DNA of 64,000 nucleotides from Paraburkholderia fungorum (GTDB taxonomy: Bacteria; Pseudomonadota; Gammaproteobacteria; Burkholderiales; Burkholderiaceae). The DNA lies in assembly GCF_900099835.1 (NCBI RefSeq), contig NZ_FNKP01000002.1, positions 2,790,001-2,854,000 on the forward strand, read 5' to 3'. Under the pieces are notes generated by a model. That model was not told where the DNA came from. It saw only the letters and a program-made list of their open reading frames with translations, and ran no database searches. The position numbers and the translations under genes are program-made. This document shows, piece after piece, positions 18,496-26,760 of the stretch; positions within the stretch are counted from its first letter, which is position 1, and each line of letters opens with the position of its first letter.

Positions 18496-20484
18496 TTACG
18501 CGGACGTGGGCTTCAACCCGGCAAGCAGGCTTTCAATGCGCAGCAACTCGCCGAGCGACCAGGCCTGAAACGGCGTACCCGCAGGCGCGTGAGGCGCGTC
18601 GCCATCCGCGATTTCAGACAGATGATCAAGGCCCGCGTGATCGAGATGCGCGTACAGCGGCGCGAGAAAACGCTGTTCGGCTTCGGCGCGCGCGTCGGTT
18701 GTGTTGCCGCGAACCCGCAGCCACGCCTCGACGAACGGCCCGAGCAGCCACGGCCACACCGTGCCTTGATGATAGGCGCCGTCGCGTGCGAGTGGCGAGC
18801 CGCCGTAACGGCCGCGATACGCGGGGTCGGATGCCGCGAGCGTTCTCAAACCCATTGGCGTGAGTAACTGCGCCTCGACCTGATCGACCACCGCGCGCGC
18901 CGCCGCGCCATCGAGTAATTGAAACGGCAGACCGCCTACCGCGAAAATCTGGTTCGGACGAATCGAGCGATCCGTCGCGCCCTTTACATGATCGACGTCG
19001 ACGTTATCGAACAACATCTGCGTGGACGGGTCGATGAAATGTTCATGAAACGCTTGCAACGCTCGCGCGGCAGCCTGCTGCCACTGCGGATTCCAGCTTG
19101 CTGCAATGCGCAAAGCGTTGATCCACAGCGCCTGCACCTCGACCGGTTTGCCGATGCGCGGCGTGACCACCCAATCGCCGACCTTTGCGTCCATCCACGT
19201 GAGTTGCACGCCGGGAACGCCTGCGCTCAGAAGGCCGTCTTCAGTGCTCGCGTGGATGTTGAAGCGCGTGCCGTTCGTGTAGCCGGTGATGATTGCTTCA
19301 ACCGCCTGCTGAAGACGCGCTCGCGTTTCAGCGCTTGCATGAGGGGTCGCTAGATAGTCGTGGACGGCGACGACGAACCACAACGATGCATCGACGGAGT
19401 TGTATTCGGGTGTATCGCCGTAATCGGGGAAGCGATTGGGCAGCATGTCTTCGGACAGCGTGCCTGACCATTCGAGCAGAATCGCCTCGGCGTCGTCGAG
19501 CCGGTTCGACGCGATCAGCAAGCCGCGCATGGCAATGAACGTGTCGCGGCCCCAGTCGGTGAACCACGGGAAGCCCGCGAGAATCGTGCGGCCTCCGTTG
19601 CGCGAGACCACATAGGCATCGGCGGAACGTTGCAGGCGCGAGCCTAGTTTCGCGCGGCGCTGCTGCTCGGCGCTCATGAGTTCGGCGGAATGACCGGCGG
19701 CCGTCTGCGCGCTCACGCAGGAAGACGCCGACGCCACCGCCGCGCTCGTCGCGCTGAGAATCATCACCGCATCGGCGTCGGCGAGATTGAAGCTGAACAC
19801 GCCGGGCGTCGCGAGATCTTCGGTGAAATCGAGACCTCGCTCCCGCTCGCGGACATAGCAGAAGTTTCGATACCAGTCGGGCGCGTGCGTATAAGCGCCA
19901 TTCGTTGCGGCGTGAATGACCGGTAAATCGCCATAGGGTTGCCAATTCACGCACGCGCTGTCGTCGCTGATTTTCGCATTGAAATTAAACGCGGAATTCT
20001 CATGATGAAGCGAGTGGTAATCGCGACCCGACAGCAATAGCCTCACCTTCAATACAGGCGCAATCATTTCTGCAGATTTTTCGGCGTTTTCAATACGCCA
20101 GCGCAATACCGTTTCGCAGGTCGCCTTGCTCACCAGCACTTCGGCCACGACCGACGTTTGCGTATTCAACTGGAAGCGCCACGTGGGCCACGGCTCGGTA
20201 TCGAACGCGACGAGACTCGCGCTGAGGTCCGGGTAGATCACATCCGGCGCATAACGCTGCATGCTCAGCGGATACCGCTGCCCGCCCGCCTCGAGCCATG
20301 CTTCGACGCCATTGACGAGCACCGTGCGCCCGCCAGGCGGACGCGTCGCCGTGAGCAGCAGCGCGTGATAGCGCCGCGTACGAAGGGTGCCCACCGTGCC
20401 CGACGCGAAGCCGCCGAAGCCATCCGCTTCCAGCCATTCGTCCTCGAATCGGGCCATGTCGAAAGCTCGCTCTATGCGTGTCAT
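18496..20484 (-). CDS. Amylo-alpha-1,6-glucosidase (glycogen debranching enzyme, archaeal/bacterial type)
   Basis: This 662-residue cytosolic enzyme would hydrolyse alpha-1,6 branch points of glycogen or limit dextrins. The N-terminal GDE_N-type domain (about 10-230) begins with EWLEADGFGGFASGTV. The C-terminal (alpha/alpha)6 catalytic domain (about 270-655) includes GFPWFTDWGRDTFIAMRGL with the catalytic Asp region, and later YHQGTVWPWLLGPF. The ATG at 20484 lacks a good Shine-Dalgarno; an internal ATG at 20457 is an alternative. It is the first gene of the leftward operon leading to the glucosidase, zwf and the glucokinase-like kinase. Confidence 0.9.
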   Translation of the reverse strand: MTRIERAFDMARFEDEWLEADGFGGFASGTVGTLRTRRYHALLLTATRPPGGRTVLVNGVEAWLEAGGQRYPLSMQRYAPDVIYPDLSASLVAFDTEPWPTWRFQLNTQTSVVAEVLVSKATCETVLRWRIENAEKSAEMIAPVLKVRLLLSGRDYHSLHHENSAFNFNAKISDDSACVNWQPYGDLPVIHAATNGAYTHAPDWYRNFCYVRERERGLDFTEDLATPGVFSFNLADADAVMILSATSAAVASASSCVSAQTAAGHSAELMSAEQQRRAKLGSRLQRSADAYVVSRNGGRTILAGFPWFTDWGRDTFIAMRGLLIASNRLDDAEAILLEWSGTLSEDMLPNRFPDYGDTPEYNSVDASLWFVVAVHDYLATPHASAETRARLQQAVEAIITGYTNGTRFNIHASTEDGLLSAGVPGVQLTWMDAKVGDWVVTPRIGKPVEVQALWINALRIAASWNPQWQQAAARALQAFHEHFIDPSTQMLFDNVDVDHVKGATDRSIRPNQIFAVGGLPFQLLDGAAARAVVDQVEAQLLTPMGLRTLAASDPAYRGRYGGSPLARDGAYHQGTVWPWLLGPFVEAWLRVRGNTTDARAEAEQRFLAPLYAHLDHAGLDHLSEIADGDAPHAPAGTPFQAWSLGELLRIESLLAGLKPTSA

Positions 20485-20518
20485 GGAATTAGCCGTTATG
20501 CAAAACCATTAGATTTTC

Positions 20519-20537
20519 CGAATTGCTGCGAATTGCT
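20519..20537. repeat. Tandem 9-bp direct repeat upstream of the debranching gene
   Basis: The sequence CGAATTGCT occurs twice with a 10-bp period, about 35 bp upstream of the debranching-enzyme start. Helical-phase spacing fits a regulator that binds side by side on one face of the DNA. There is no direct evidence of the protein involved. Confidence 0.4.
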
Positions 20538-20632
20538 ATATGTCAGGCAAATGGCGCTTCAGTGACCATTGTCCTTCCTGTTACTTTCCATTTCCTTTCG
20601 AAAAACCGACGAATTAGAGAAAGTTTTACTAC

Positions 20633-20648
20633 TCGCAAACGTTTCACA
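20633..20648. promoter_or_regulatory. Possible LacI-family operator
   Basis: The sequence TCGCAAACGTTTCACA has an AAACGTTT centre with the CpG typical of LacI/GalR-family operators. It lies between the divergent debranching-enzyme and lipoprotein genes, so a sugar-responsive repressor could control the carbohydrate operon. No LacI-type gene occurs in this window, and one site is weak evidence. Confidence 0.25.
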
Positions 20649-20704
20649 ATTATTTCTTGAAAGGATTGGAGACTGCACGCGCTTTCACAAAAACGGATGC
20701 AGAG

Positions 20705-21070
20705 ATGAAAAGAGACAAACATCTGGGCCGCACTGCACGGGTTGCCATGGCGACGATCGCATCGAGCATCGCGCTGAGCGCAGCGTTGAGCGGTTGCGGC
20801 GCGGACGATTCCGCACCGCCCACGACCTCTTCGGCCACGTCGTCATCTTCATCGCAGGGCAAGGTTGCTAACGATGCCGCGCAGCAAAGCATGCCCGCCT
20901 CGATTGCAGCATTCGCACCTAGCGCGTCCGCACCGTCCGCCCCTTTCGCCGCCGACCCCGCCGCCTCCGATCCGGTCGCAGAGACCATGCAGGCCAATCT
21001 CGCTGCCGACAACCAGCAGATTGCCCCCGTCATGCGCTACGCACCTGGCGACGGCAGGAGCAGCAACTGA
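20705..21070 (+). CDS. Small putative lipoprotein
   Basis: From the ATG at 20705 this is a 121-residue protein with a basic start (KRDKHLGRTAR), a hydrophobic segment and the lipobox LSGC, so it should be lipid-anchored after signal-peptidase II cleavage. The rest is low complexity, rich in Ser, Ala and Pro, and ends in MRYAPGDGRSSN. An in-frame TTG at 20657 would add 16 residues but has no ribosome-binding site. No domain is recognised. It lies 76 bp before the phospholipase C gene and could be cotranscribed with it; a role in its export or anchoring is speculation. Confidence 0.65.
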   Translation: MKRDKHLGRTARVAMATIASSIALSAALSGCGADDSAPPTTSSATSSSSSQGKVANDAAQQSMPASIAAFAPSASAPSAPFAADPAASDPVAETMQANLAADNQQIAPVMRYAPGDGRSSN

Positions 21071-21146
21071 ACGGCCTCGGTAGTCGACCCAATTCCACCG
21101 GTGCGCACGACGCGCCATTCTTTCCCCCCGCAGAAGGTGATATTCG

Positions 21147-23297
21147 ATGACATCAAATAGCCGTCGCCGTTTCCTGCAGACCGTGGCTTCGTCGGCGGGC
21201 GCTGCTGCCGCCATGACCGCGCTGCCCGAGTCGATCCGTAACGCACTTGCCGTGCCTGCATTCTCGCGCACCGGCACGATCCGCGATGTCGAGCACATCG
21301 TCGTGTTCATGCAGGAAAACCGCTCGTTCGACCACTACTTCGGCCACCTGCGTGGCGTGCGTGGCTACAACGACCGCTTCCCGATTCCGCTGCCGAACGG
21401 CAAGACGGTGTGGAACCAGCCGTCGAAGGAAGACCCGACCCAGCCGGTGCTGCCGTTCCATCTGAACACGGCCACCACCAGCGCGCAATGCGTCGGCGAT
21501 CTGGATCACTCGTGGTACAAGACTCAGTATGCGATCGACGGCGGCCGTTACGATCAGTGGCCGGCCAACAAGACCGACATGACGATGGGCTACCACCTGC
21601 GCAGCGACATTCCGTTCCACTATGCGCTGGCCGATGCATTCACCATCTGCGATGCGTATTTCTGCTCGCTGCCCGGACCGACGCACCCGAACCGCGCGTA
21701 TCTGATGACCGGCATGGTCGATCCGAGCGGCACGATGGGCGGCCCGCTGCTCGACAACAACGACTGGGTGGACGGCGACGGTCCGCCGAATTATCAGTTG
21801 CTTTCGTGGACGACGTATCCGGAGCGCCTGCAGGCTGCTGGCATTTCGTGGCAGATCTATCAGCAGGGGCTGACGGGCGCCGATCCGCTGAACGGCAACT
21901 ACGGCACCAACATCCTGCAGAACTTCACGAACTACATCAACGCGCAGCCGGGCACGCCGCTGTACGAGCGCGCGCAAACCGTGCGCACGATCGACGACCT
22001 GAAGGCCGACGTGCTCGCGAACAAGCTGCCGCAAGTGTCGTGGTTGTGTCCGCCGGCTGCATACTCAGAGCATCCGCAATATACGCCCGCATACGGCGCG
22101 GAATACACGTCGCAGATTCTCGACGCGCTGACGTCGAATCCCGAGGTGTGGAGCAAGACCGTGCTGTTCATCATGTACGACGAGAACGACGGCTTCTTCG
22201 ATCACCTCGTGCCGCCGCAACCGGCGACCACCGCCGCGCAAGGCAAGTCGACGGTCAGCACCGAGGGCGAGATTCACAATGTGGTCAATCCGCAGCGCGG
22301 CGGCAGCTATACCGCCGACGGCTATCCGTACGGCCTCGGCCCGCGCGTGCCGATGACGATCGTGTCGCCGTGGACCAAGGGCGGCTTCGTGTGCTCGCAA
22401 GTGTTCGATCACACGTCAGTGATCCGCTTTATCGAAACGCGTTTTGGCGTGCACGAGCCGAACATCACCGCATGGCGTCGCGCGGTGTGCGGCGACCTGA
22501 CCACCGCATTCGACTTCCGCACGCCGGACTCGAAAGTGCCGCCACTGCCGGACACCAGCAACTACAAGAGCATCGCCGACAACCAGTGCGCAACGCAGCC
22601 GAAGCCGACCGTTCCGGCGACGCCTGGCACGATTGATCCGCAGGAAAGCGGGATTCGTTTCGCGCGTGCGTTGCCGTACGAACTGCATGTGAACGGCTCG
22701 GCGAACGTGTCGAAGAATACGTTCTCGATCACGATCGCCAACACCGGCGATCAGGGCGCGCATTTCTACGTGTACGCGACGAATCGCACGGACGGTCCGT
22801 GGCGCTATACGGTCGAAGCGGGCAAGTCGCTCAGCGAGACCTTCGATCTGACGACGACGAACGGCGTGTACACGTTCGAAGTGTTCGGGCCGAACGGCTT
22901 CGTGCGCAAGTACGCGGGCAATACGCAGGCGACTTCGCAAACGACGCAGCTTGCGGGCCTGCATATCGGCAACAAGCCGGCTCAGCCCGAAGTGATCGTT
23001 CAATACGACGTCGCGAACGGCAACGTGTTCCTGAAGTTCAGCAATAGCGGCGGCGGAATCGCCCGTCTGACGGTGACCGATAACGCGTACGGCGCACGTG
23101 CGCGTCCTGTTCTGGTGCCGGCCGGTATCGCCATCGAAGAAGCCTGGGTGCTGGCGTCGAGTCATCACTGGTACGACCTGACGGTAACGAGCAACGATGA
23201 CTCGAGCTTCTCGCGCCGTCTCGCCGGGCACGTCGAGAACGGTCGGCCGAGTATCAGCGATCCGGCAGCGGTGGCGCCGGTGCTGGTGGTGAGTTAA
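21147..23297 (+). CDS. plcN: Phosphocholine-specific phospholipase C (Tat-exported)
   Basis: This 716-residue enzyme hydrolyses phosphatidylcholine to diacylglycerol and phosphocholine outside the cytosol. The N-terminus NSRRRFLQTVASSAGAAAAM is a twin-arginine signal. The phosphoesterase domain (about 45-480) starts with IEHIVVFMQENRSFDHYFG-type residues and includes YDENDGFFDHLVPP. Two C-terminal beta domains of the bacterial PLC type follow (about 510-600 and 615-700). Length and order match non-hemolytic PLCs of Burkholderia and Pseudomonas. AAGGTGAT precedes the ATG. A role in phosphate or choline scavenging or in host membrane damage is known for relatives. No Pho box was identified. Confidence 0.93.
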   Translation: MTSNSRRRFLQTVASSAGAAAAMTALPESIRNALAVPAFSRTGTIRDVEHIVVFMQENRSFDHYFGHLRGVRGYNDRFPIPLPNGKTVWNQPSKEDPTQPVLPFHLNTATTSAQCVGDLDHSWYKTQYAIDGGRYDQWPANKTDMTMGYHLRSDIPFHYALADAFTICDAYFCSLPGPTHPNRAYLMTGMVDPSGTMGGPLLDNNDWVDGDGPPNYQLLSWTTYPERLQAAGISWQIYQQGLTGADPLNGNYGTNILQNFTNYINAQPGTPLYERAQTVRTIDDLKADVLANKLPQVSWLCPPAAYSEHPQYTPAYGAEYTSQILDALTSNPEVWSKTVLFIMYDENDGFFDHLVPPQPATTAAQGKSTVSTEGEIHNVVNPQRGGSYTADGYPYGLGPRVPMTIVSPWTKGGFVCSQVFDHTSVIRFIETRFGVHEPNITAWRRAVCGDLTTAFDFRTPDSKVPPLPDTSNYKSIADNQCATQPKPTVPATPGTIDPQESGIRFARALPYELHVNGSANVSKNTFSITIANTGDQGAHFYVYATNRTDGPWRYTVEAGKSLSETFDLTTTNGVYTFEVFGPNGFVRKYAGNTQATSQTTQLAGLHIGNKPAQPEVIVQYDVANGNVFLKFSNSGGGIARLTVTDNAYGARARPVLVPAGIAIEEAWVLASSHHWYDLTVTSNDDSSFSRRLAGHVENGRPSISDPAAVAPVLVVS

Positions 23298-23429
23298 GCG
23301 CGTGTCACGGCGGGCTTCGGTTGAGTGGCTGCGTTACGCAAGACCACTTGATCGAAGCCCGGCACGGTCCTGCACGATCGGGCGGAAAGCGTTAAAGTCG
23401 TCGTCACTATTTCCCCCGATGGTGACCTC

Positions 23430-23696
23430 ATGGATCGCGACACATTCACCGAAAGCCTGACGAAAGATGGCTTCCCCGAGGCCGTTTTAGTGACCCGCGA
23501 AGCCAACTCGGCGATGGATGTTCATCAGCATCCGTTCGAAGCGAAGGCACTCATTGTCGAAGGCGACCTGCACATTCGCGTCGGCGATCAGGAACGCGCG
23601 TACAAGGTCGGCGATGTTTTCCACTTGCAGGCCAACGAAGCGCATTCGGAACGCTACGGTCCAAATGGCGTGACGTATCTGGTCGGACGAAAATAG
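23430..23696 (+). CDS. Small cupin-domain protein
   Basis: This 88-residue single-domain cupin shows the motif-1 residues MDVHQHPFEAKALIVEGDL (two His and Glu) and a shorter motif 2 (HLQANEAHSER). It lacks a signal peptide. Such mini-cupins bind a metal and either sense or process small molecules; the ligand is unknown. GGTGAC precedes the ATG. It follows the phospholipase gene by 132 bp and is closed by a strong terminator. Confidence 0.8.
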   Translation: MDRDTFTESLTKDGFPEAVLVTREANSAMDVHQHPFEAKALIVEGDLHIRVGDQERAYKVGDVFHLQANEAHSERYGPNGVTYLVGRK

Positions 23697-23717
23697 CCAC
23701 ACGAACAGGCAATAGAA

Positions 23718-23762
23718 AACGGGAGCGTTTCTGACTTGCAGAAAACGCTCCCGTTCTTTTTT
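23718..23762. terminator. Strong bidirectional Rho-independent terminator
   Basis: A perfect 13-bp stem (AACGGGAGCGTTT at 23718-23730 with AAACGCTCCCGTT at 23743-23755) has a 12-nt loop and is followed by CTTTTTT on the + strand. On the minus strand the stem is followed by TTTTC. It separates the convergent cupin and deacylase genes and should stop transcripts from both sides. Confidence 0.93.
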
Positions 23763-23777
23763 CAGGCAAATGAAAAG

Positions 23778-24893
23778 TTACGCGCCCAGCAAGACGCCGG
23801 TTCTGAATGCGCGCGTTCCGGTCACACGTCCCAGCGGCGCGCCCGTTGTGACGAAACGGATCGCGCGTCGCATATAGAGCACGCCTTCCGTGTTGCTGCA
23901 GATGGTCGTGGTCTCGTCGGTCAGCGGATCGACGATATCGAACAGCGCCTGGCCGACGCGAATCGTGTCGCCGATTGTCGCGCGATGCACGAGAATCCCG
24001 CTGACAGGCGCGTAAAACTGCTCGCTCCCGGCCAGCGGCGTAGCGGGCGACAGCAACTCCGGCAACGGCTTCGCGTCGAGCCGGATCGCCTTGCGCCACA
24101 CGAGGTAATCGACGATCGCATCGGCGTCCTGCTGCGCCACTTCGTACGAAACATCCCGCTGTCCGCGACACTCCACCGTCACCGCAATCGCGCCGTTCGG
24201 CACCGGTTTGTCCGCGGGCAATTGCTGCTGCAGCGTCCACCACAACAGGCTGTGCGTTTCATCGAACGACTCGCCGCCCGAATTGGTCGCGAGCAACGAC
24301 GCCTGCGCGCCGAGATAGCGCGACAACGGCTCGAACTCGGGCCACGCAGCCTCGCTGGTGTAGAGGTGCATCGCGGCTTCGAGCGAGCAATGCAGATCGA
24401 TCACGACGTCGGCGTCGAACGAGAGCTTCAGCATCGCCAGTTGCAGCGATTCGAATTCGGTCAGCGGCTTTTGCTCCGCGAGTTCCGCCGCGATCAACTC
24501 GCGAACGATCCGGCGGTTCTCCTTGATGTCGGAACCTAACGCCTCTTTCGCGCGCGCGACGAGTTTCGAGAATTGCAGGAAGTGCCGGTTGAAGTTCTTG
24601 CCGCTGCCCAGATCGAAACGTCCGAGAAACTGACCGAGCACGTACTGACCGAGACCGACCGGATTCGCCACCGGCACCAGCACGATTTCCGCATCCAGCA
24701 GACCCTGCTTCTCCAGTTCGATCAGACGACGCTTGAGCAGCACGGTCGTGAGCATCGCGGGCGTTTCGTCCGCGTGCAACGACGACTGGATATAAATCTT
24801 TTGACCGCTATTTTCAGGGCCGAAATGAAACGACACCAGTTCGCGGTGCGTGCCGATAGCCGGCGATAGAAGCGGAATCGATTGCCTGTTCAT
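23778..24893 (-). CDS. Succinylglutamate desuccinylase/aspartoacylase family deacylase
   Basis: This 371-residue M14-type zinc hydrolase would deacylate an N-acyl amino acid or related amide. Zinc ligands are His40 and Glu43 in SSLHADETPA and the later His in VVIDLHCS. The C-terminal portion (about 285-370) forms the beta-sandwich seen in this family, with YAPVSGILVHRATIGD. The ATG at 24893 is used; the frame continues upstream but would then overlap the transporter gene with an Arg/Ser-rich, non-protein-like extension. It follows the amino-acid-binding protein gene by 40 bp, which suggests that its substrate is imported by that transporter. Confidence 0.87.
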   Translation of the reverse strand: MNRQSIPLLSPAIGTHRELVSFHFGPENSGQKIYIQSSLHADETPAMLTTVLLKRRLIELEKQGLLDAEIVLVPVANPVGLGQYVLGQFLGRFDLGSGKNFNRHFLQFSKLVARAKEALGSDIKENRRIVRELIAAELAEQKPLTEFESLQLAMLKLSFDADVVIDLHCSLEAAMHLYTSEAAWPEFEPLSRYLGAQASLLATNSGGESFDETHSLLWWTLQQQLPADKPVPNGAIAVTVECRGQRDVSYEVAQQDADAIVDYLVWRKAIRLDAKPLPELLSPATPLAGSEQFYAPVSGILVHRATIGDTIRVGQALFDIVDPLTDETTTICSNTEGVLYMRRAIRFVTTGAPLGRVTGTRAFRTGVLLGA

Positions 24894-24933
24894 GAGCGGA
24901 AAGCCTGCGCAATAAAAGTAAGAAGTAAGAGAA

Positions 24934-25701
24934 TCAATTACCGTACGGATCGAAGTCGAAGTACTTCTTCGCGATCTGCGCGTACGTGCCGTCCTTGAGC
25001 ATCGACGCGATGGCCGCGTTGATCGACGCCTGCACCGCCGTTTCATCCTTGCGCAGACCGATACCGACGCCACGGTCGCCCATCGAAAGCGGCTCGCCGA
25101 CAAACGCAAAGCCCTTGCCTGCGGGCGTGCGCAAAAAGCCGATGTCCGCTTCGACCGAGCCGAGCAACGCGCCGTCCAGGCGGCCGTTCTGCAAGTCCGC
25201 GAACACTTCGTCCTGCCCCTTGTACGCGATCACGTGCGCGCCGAGCGGCGCCCAGTTCTTCAACGCATACGCCTCGAACTGCGTGCCCGATTGCACGCCG
25301 ATCTGCTTGCCCGCCAGCGCGTTCGCACCGCCCGCGAGCGGCGAACCTTGCCGCGCGACCAGACGCGACTTGAACTGGAAGATCTTCGACGAAAACAGAA
25401 TCTGCTGCTCGCGCTTTTCGGTGATCGCCATCGACGAGAGAATCGCGTCGATCTTGCGCGCCTGAAGCGCCGGGATCATCCCCGAAAATTCGAGTTCGAC
25501 CCACTGGCAGCGCGCGTGGATGCGCCGGCAGATTTCGTTGCCGAGATCCACGTCGAAGCCCTTGAAGCTGCCGTCGGGCGCTTTGGCGTCCATCGGCGGA
25601 TAGCTCGGGTCGATGCCCAGACGCAAGGTGGTCGACTCAGCGGCAAACGCGCCGCTGCTGAAAGTCAGCGCGGCGCTCAGGATCATCAGCGGAATTTTCA
25701 T
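24934..25701 (-). CDS. Amino-acid ABC transporter periplasmic binding protein
   Basis: This 255-residue family-3 solute-binding protein starts at the ATG at 25701 with signal KIPLMILSAALTFSSGAFA. The mature protein opens with STTLRLGIDPSYPPMDAKAPDG and includes GFDVDLGNEICRR, the two-lobed polar amino acid fold. Relatives bind Lys, Arg, ornithine, His or similar ligands. No permease or ATPase gene adjoins, so it must share a membrane complex encoded elsewhere. It is paired with a deacylase gene and lies divergent from a LysR gene. Confidence 0.9.
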   Translation of the reverse strand: MKIPLMILSAALTFSSGAFAAESTTLRLGIDPSYPPMDAKAPDGSFKGFDVDLGNEICRRIHARCQWVELEFSGMIPALQARKIDAILSSMAITEKREQQILFSSKIFQFKSRLVARQGSPLAGGANALAGKQIGVQSGTQFEAYALKNWAPLGAHVIAYKGQDEVFADLQNGRLDGALLGSVEADIGFLRTPAGKGFAFVGEPLSMGDRGVGIGLRKDETAVQASINAAIASMLKDGTYAQIAKKYFDFDPYGN

Positions 25702-25819
25702 GGGGGCGAGGTGTGGTTTTGGGCGGATTGCACGCATCGTAAGGTGTTGCCGCGCTTCAAAGAAGTCCCATTCGGACTATCATGATCACTTTTACCGATC
25801 ACCAGAACCGGAAGACTGC

Positions 25820-26740
25820 ATGGCATTGACGATCTCGCAGTTGCGCGCATTCACCGCCGTCGCCGAGCACGGCAGCATTCGTGCGGCGTCGCGGGCGCTA
25901 GGCATCGCGCAGAGCGGGATCACGCAGCAATTGCAGAACCTCGAATCGATGCTCGGCGCGACGCTGTTCACGCGTACGAATCGCGGTATTGCGCTGACTG
26001 CGCTGGGGCAGCGGCTGTTGCAGCGGGCCGGGGCGATCATCGGCGAATGCGAGCGGGCTGAGCAGGAAGTGCAGCAATTGCGCGGCGATTATGTCGGCGA
26101 GGTCACGTTCGGGATGACCACCGAACCGCTCGTCGACGCATTCGCGCCGGTGCTGATGGAATTTCGCACGCGCTTCGAGCGGGTTGCCGTGCATCTGCGC
26201 ACCGGCACGTCGCGCATGATGATCTCGTGGATCCGCGAAGGCACGCTCGATTTCGCGGCGGCGCTGGTGTCGAAACATACGGACACGGCGGATCTATCGG
26301 TGACGCCGCTGTATCCGTCCGATCCGGTGATCGTGTGCCGGCAGGGTCATCCGAAAGCGGGCGCGACGTCGCTGGCCGAACTCGCCGATTGCACCTGGGT
26401 CGCGACGCGCTCGCCGAATCTCACTGACGATCCGCAGATGAATCGCCTGAATCATCTGTTCGAGAGTCACGCTTTGCCGCCGCCGAAAATCATCGCGACG
26501 GTCGAAGGTTTGTACGAAACGCTGCATCTGGTCGGCGCGACAGATTGTCTGTCGCTGGAGTCGTCGGTCGTGGTGAAGCGCGGGCCGTTTGCGAACACGC
26601 TCACCGCAATTGCCGTGCGCGAGCGGGCGGTCGAGCAGAACGTTTGCCTGCTGCAACGCGCGGCGATTCCGCTCACGCCCGCCGCGCAGGAACTGGCGAC
26701 GATGATCGCTTCGTACACGCGCACGGTGCGCGCGCGGTGA
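25820..26740 (+). CDS. LysR-family transcriptional regulator
   Basis: This 306-residue LysR-type regulator has the winged HTH at residues 1-62 (ALTISQLRAFTAVAEHGSI, then AASRALGIAQSGITQQLQNLE) and a substrate domain from about 90 onward. The ATG at 25820 is chosen because the HTH starts directly there; an open extension upstream overlaps the divergent binding-protein gene. GGAAGAC precedes the start. The 118-bp divergent promoter region suggests that it controls the binding protein/deacylase pair. Confidence 0.92.
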   Translation: MALTISQLRAFTAVAEHGSIRAASRALGIAQSGITQQLQNLESMLGATLFTRTNRGIALTALGQRLLQRAGAIIGECERAEQEVQQLRGDYVGEVTFGMTTEPLVDAFAPVLMEFRTRFERVAVHLRTGTSRMMISWIREGTLDFAAALVSKHTDTADLSVTPLYPSDPVIVCRQGHPKAGATSLAELADCTWVATRSPNLTDDPQMNRLNHLFESHALPPPKIIATVEGLYETLHLVGATDCLSLESSVVVKRGPFANTLTAIAVRERAVEQNVCLLQRAAIPLTPAAQELATMIASYTRTVRAR

Positions 26741-26760
26741 CACTTCGCCGAGGTGCAGCG

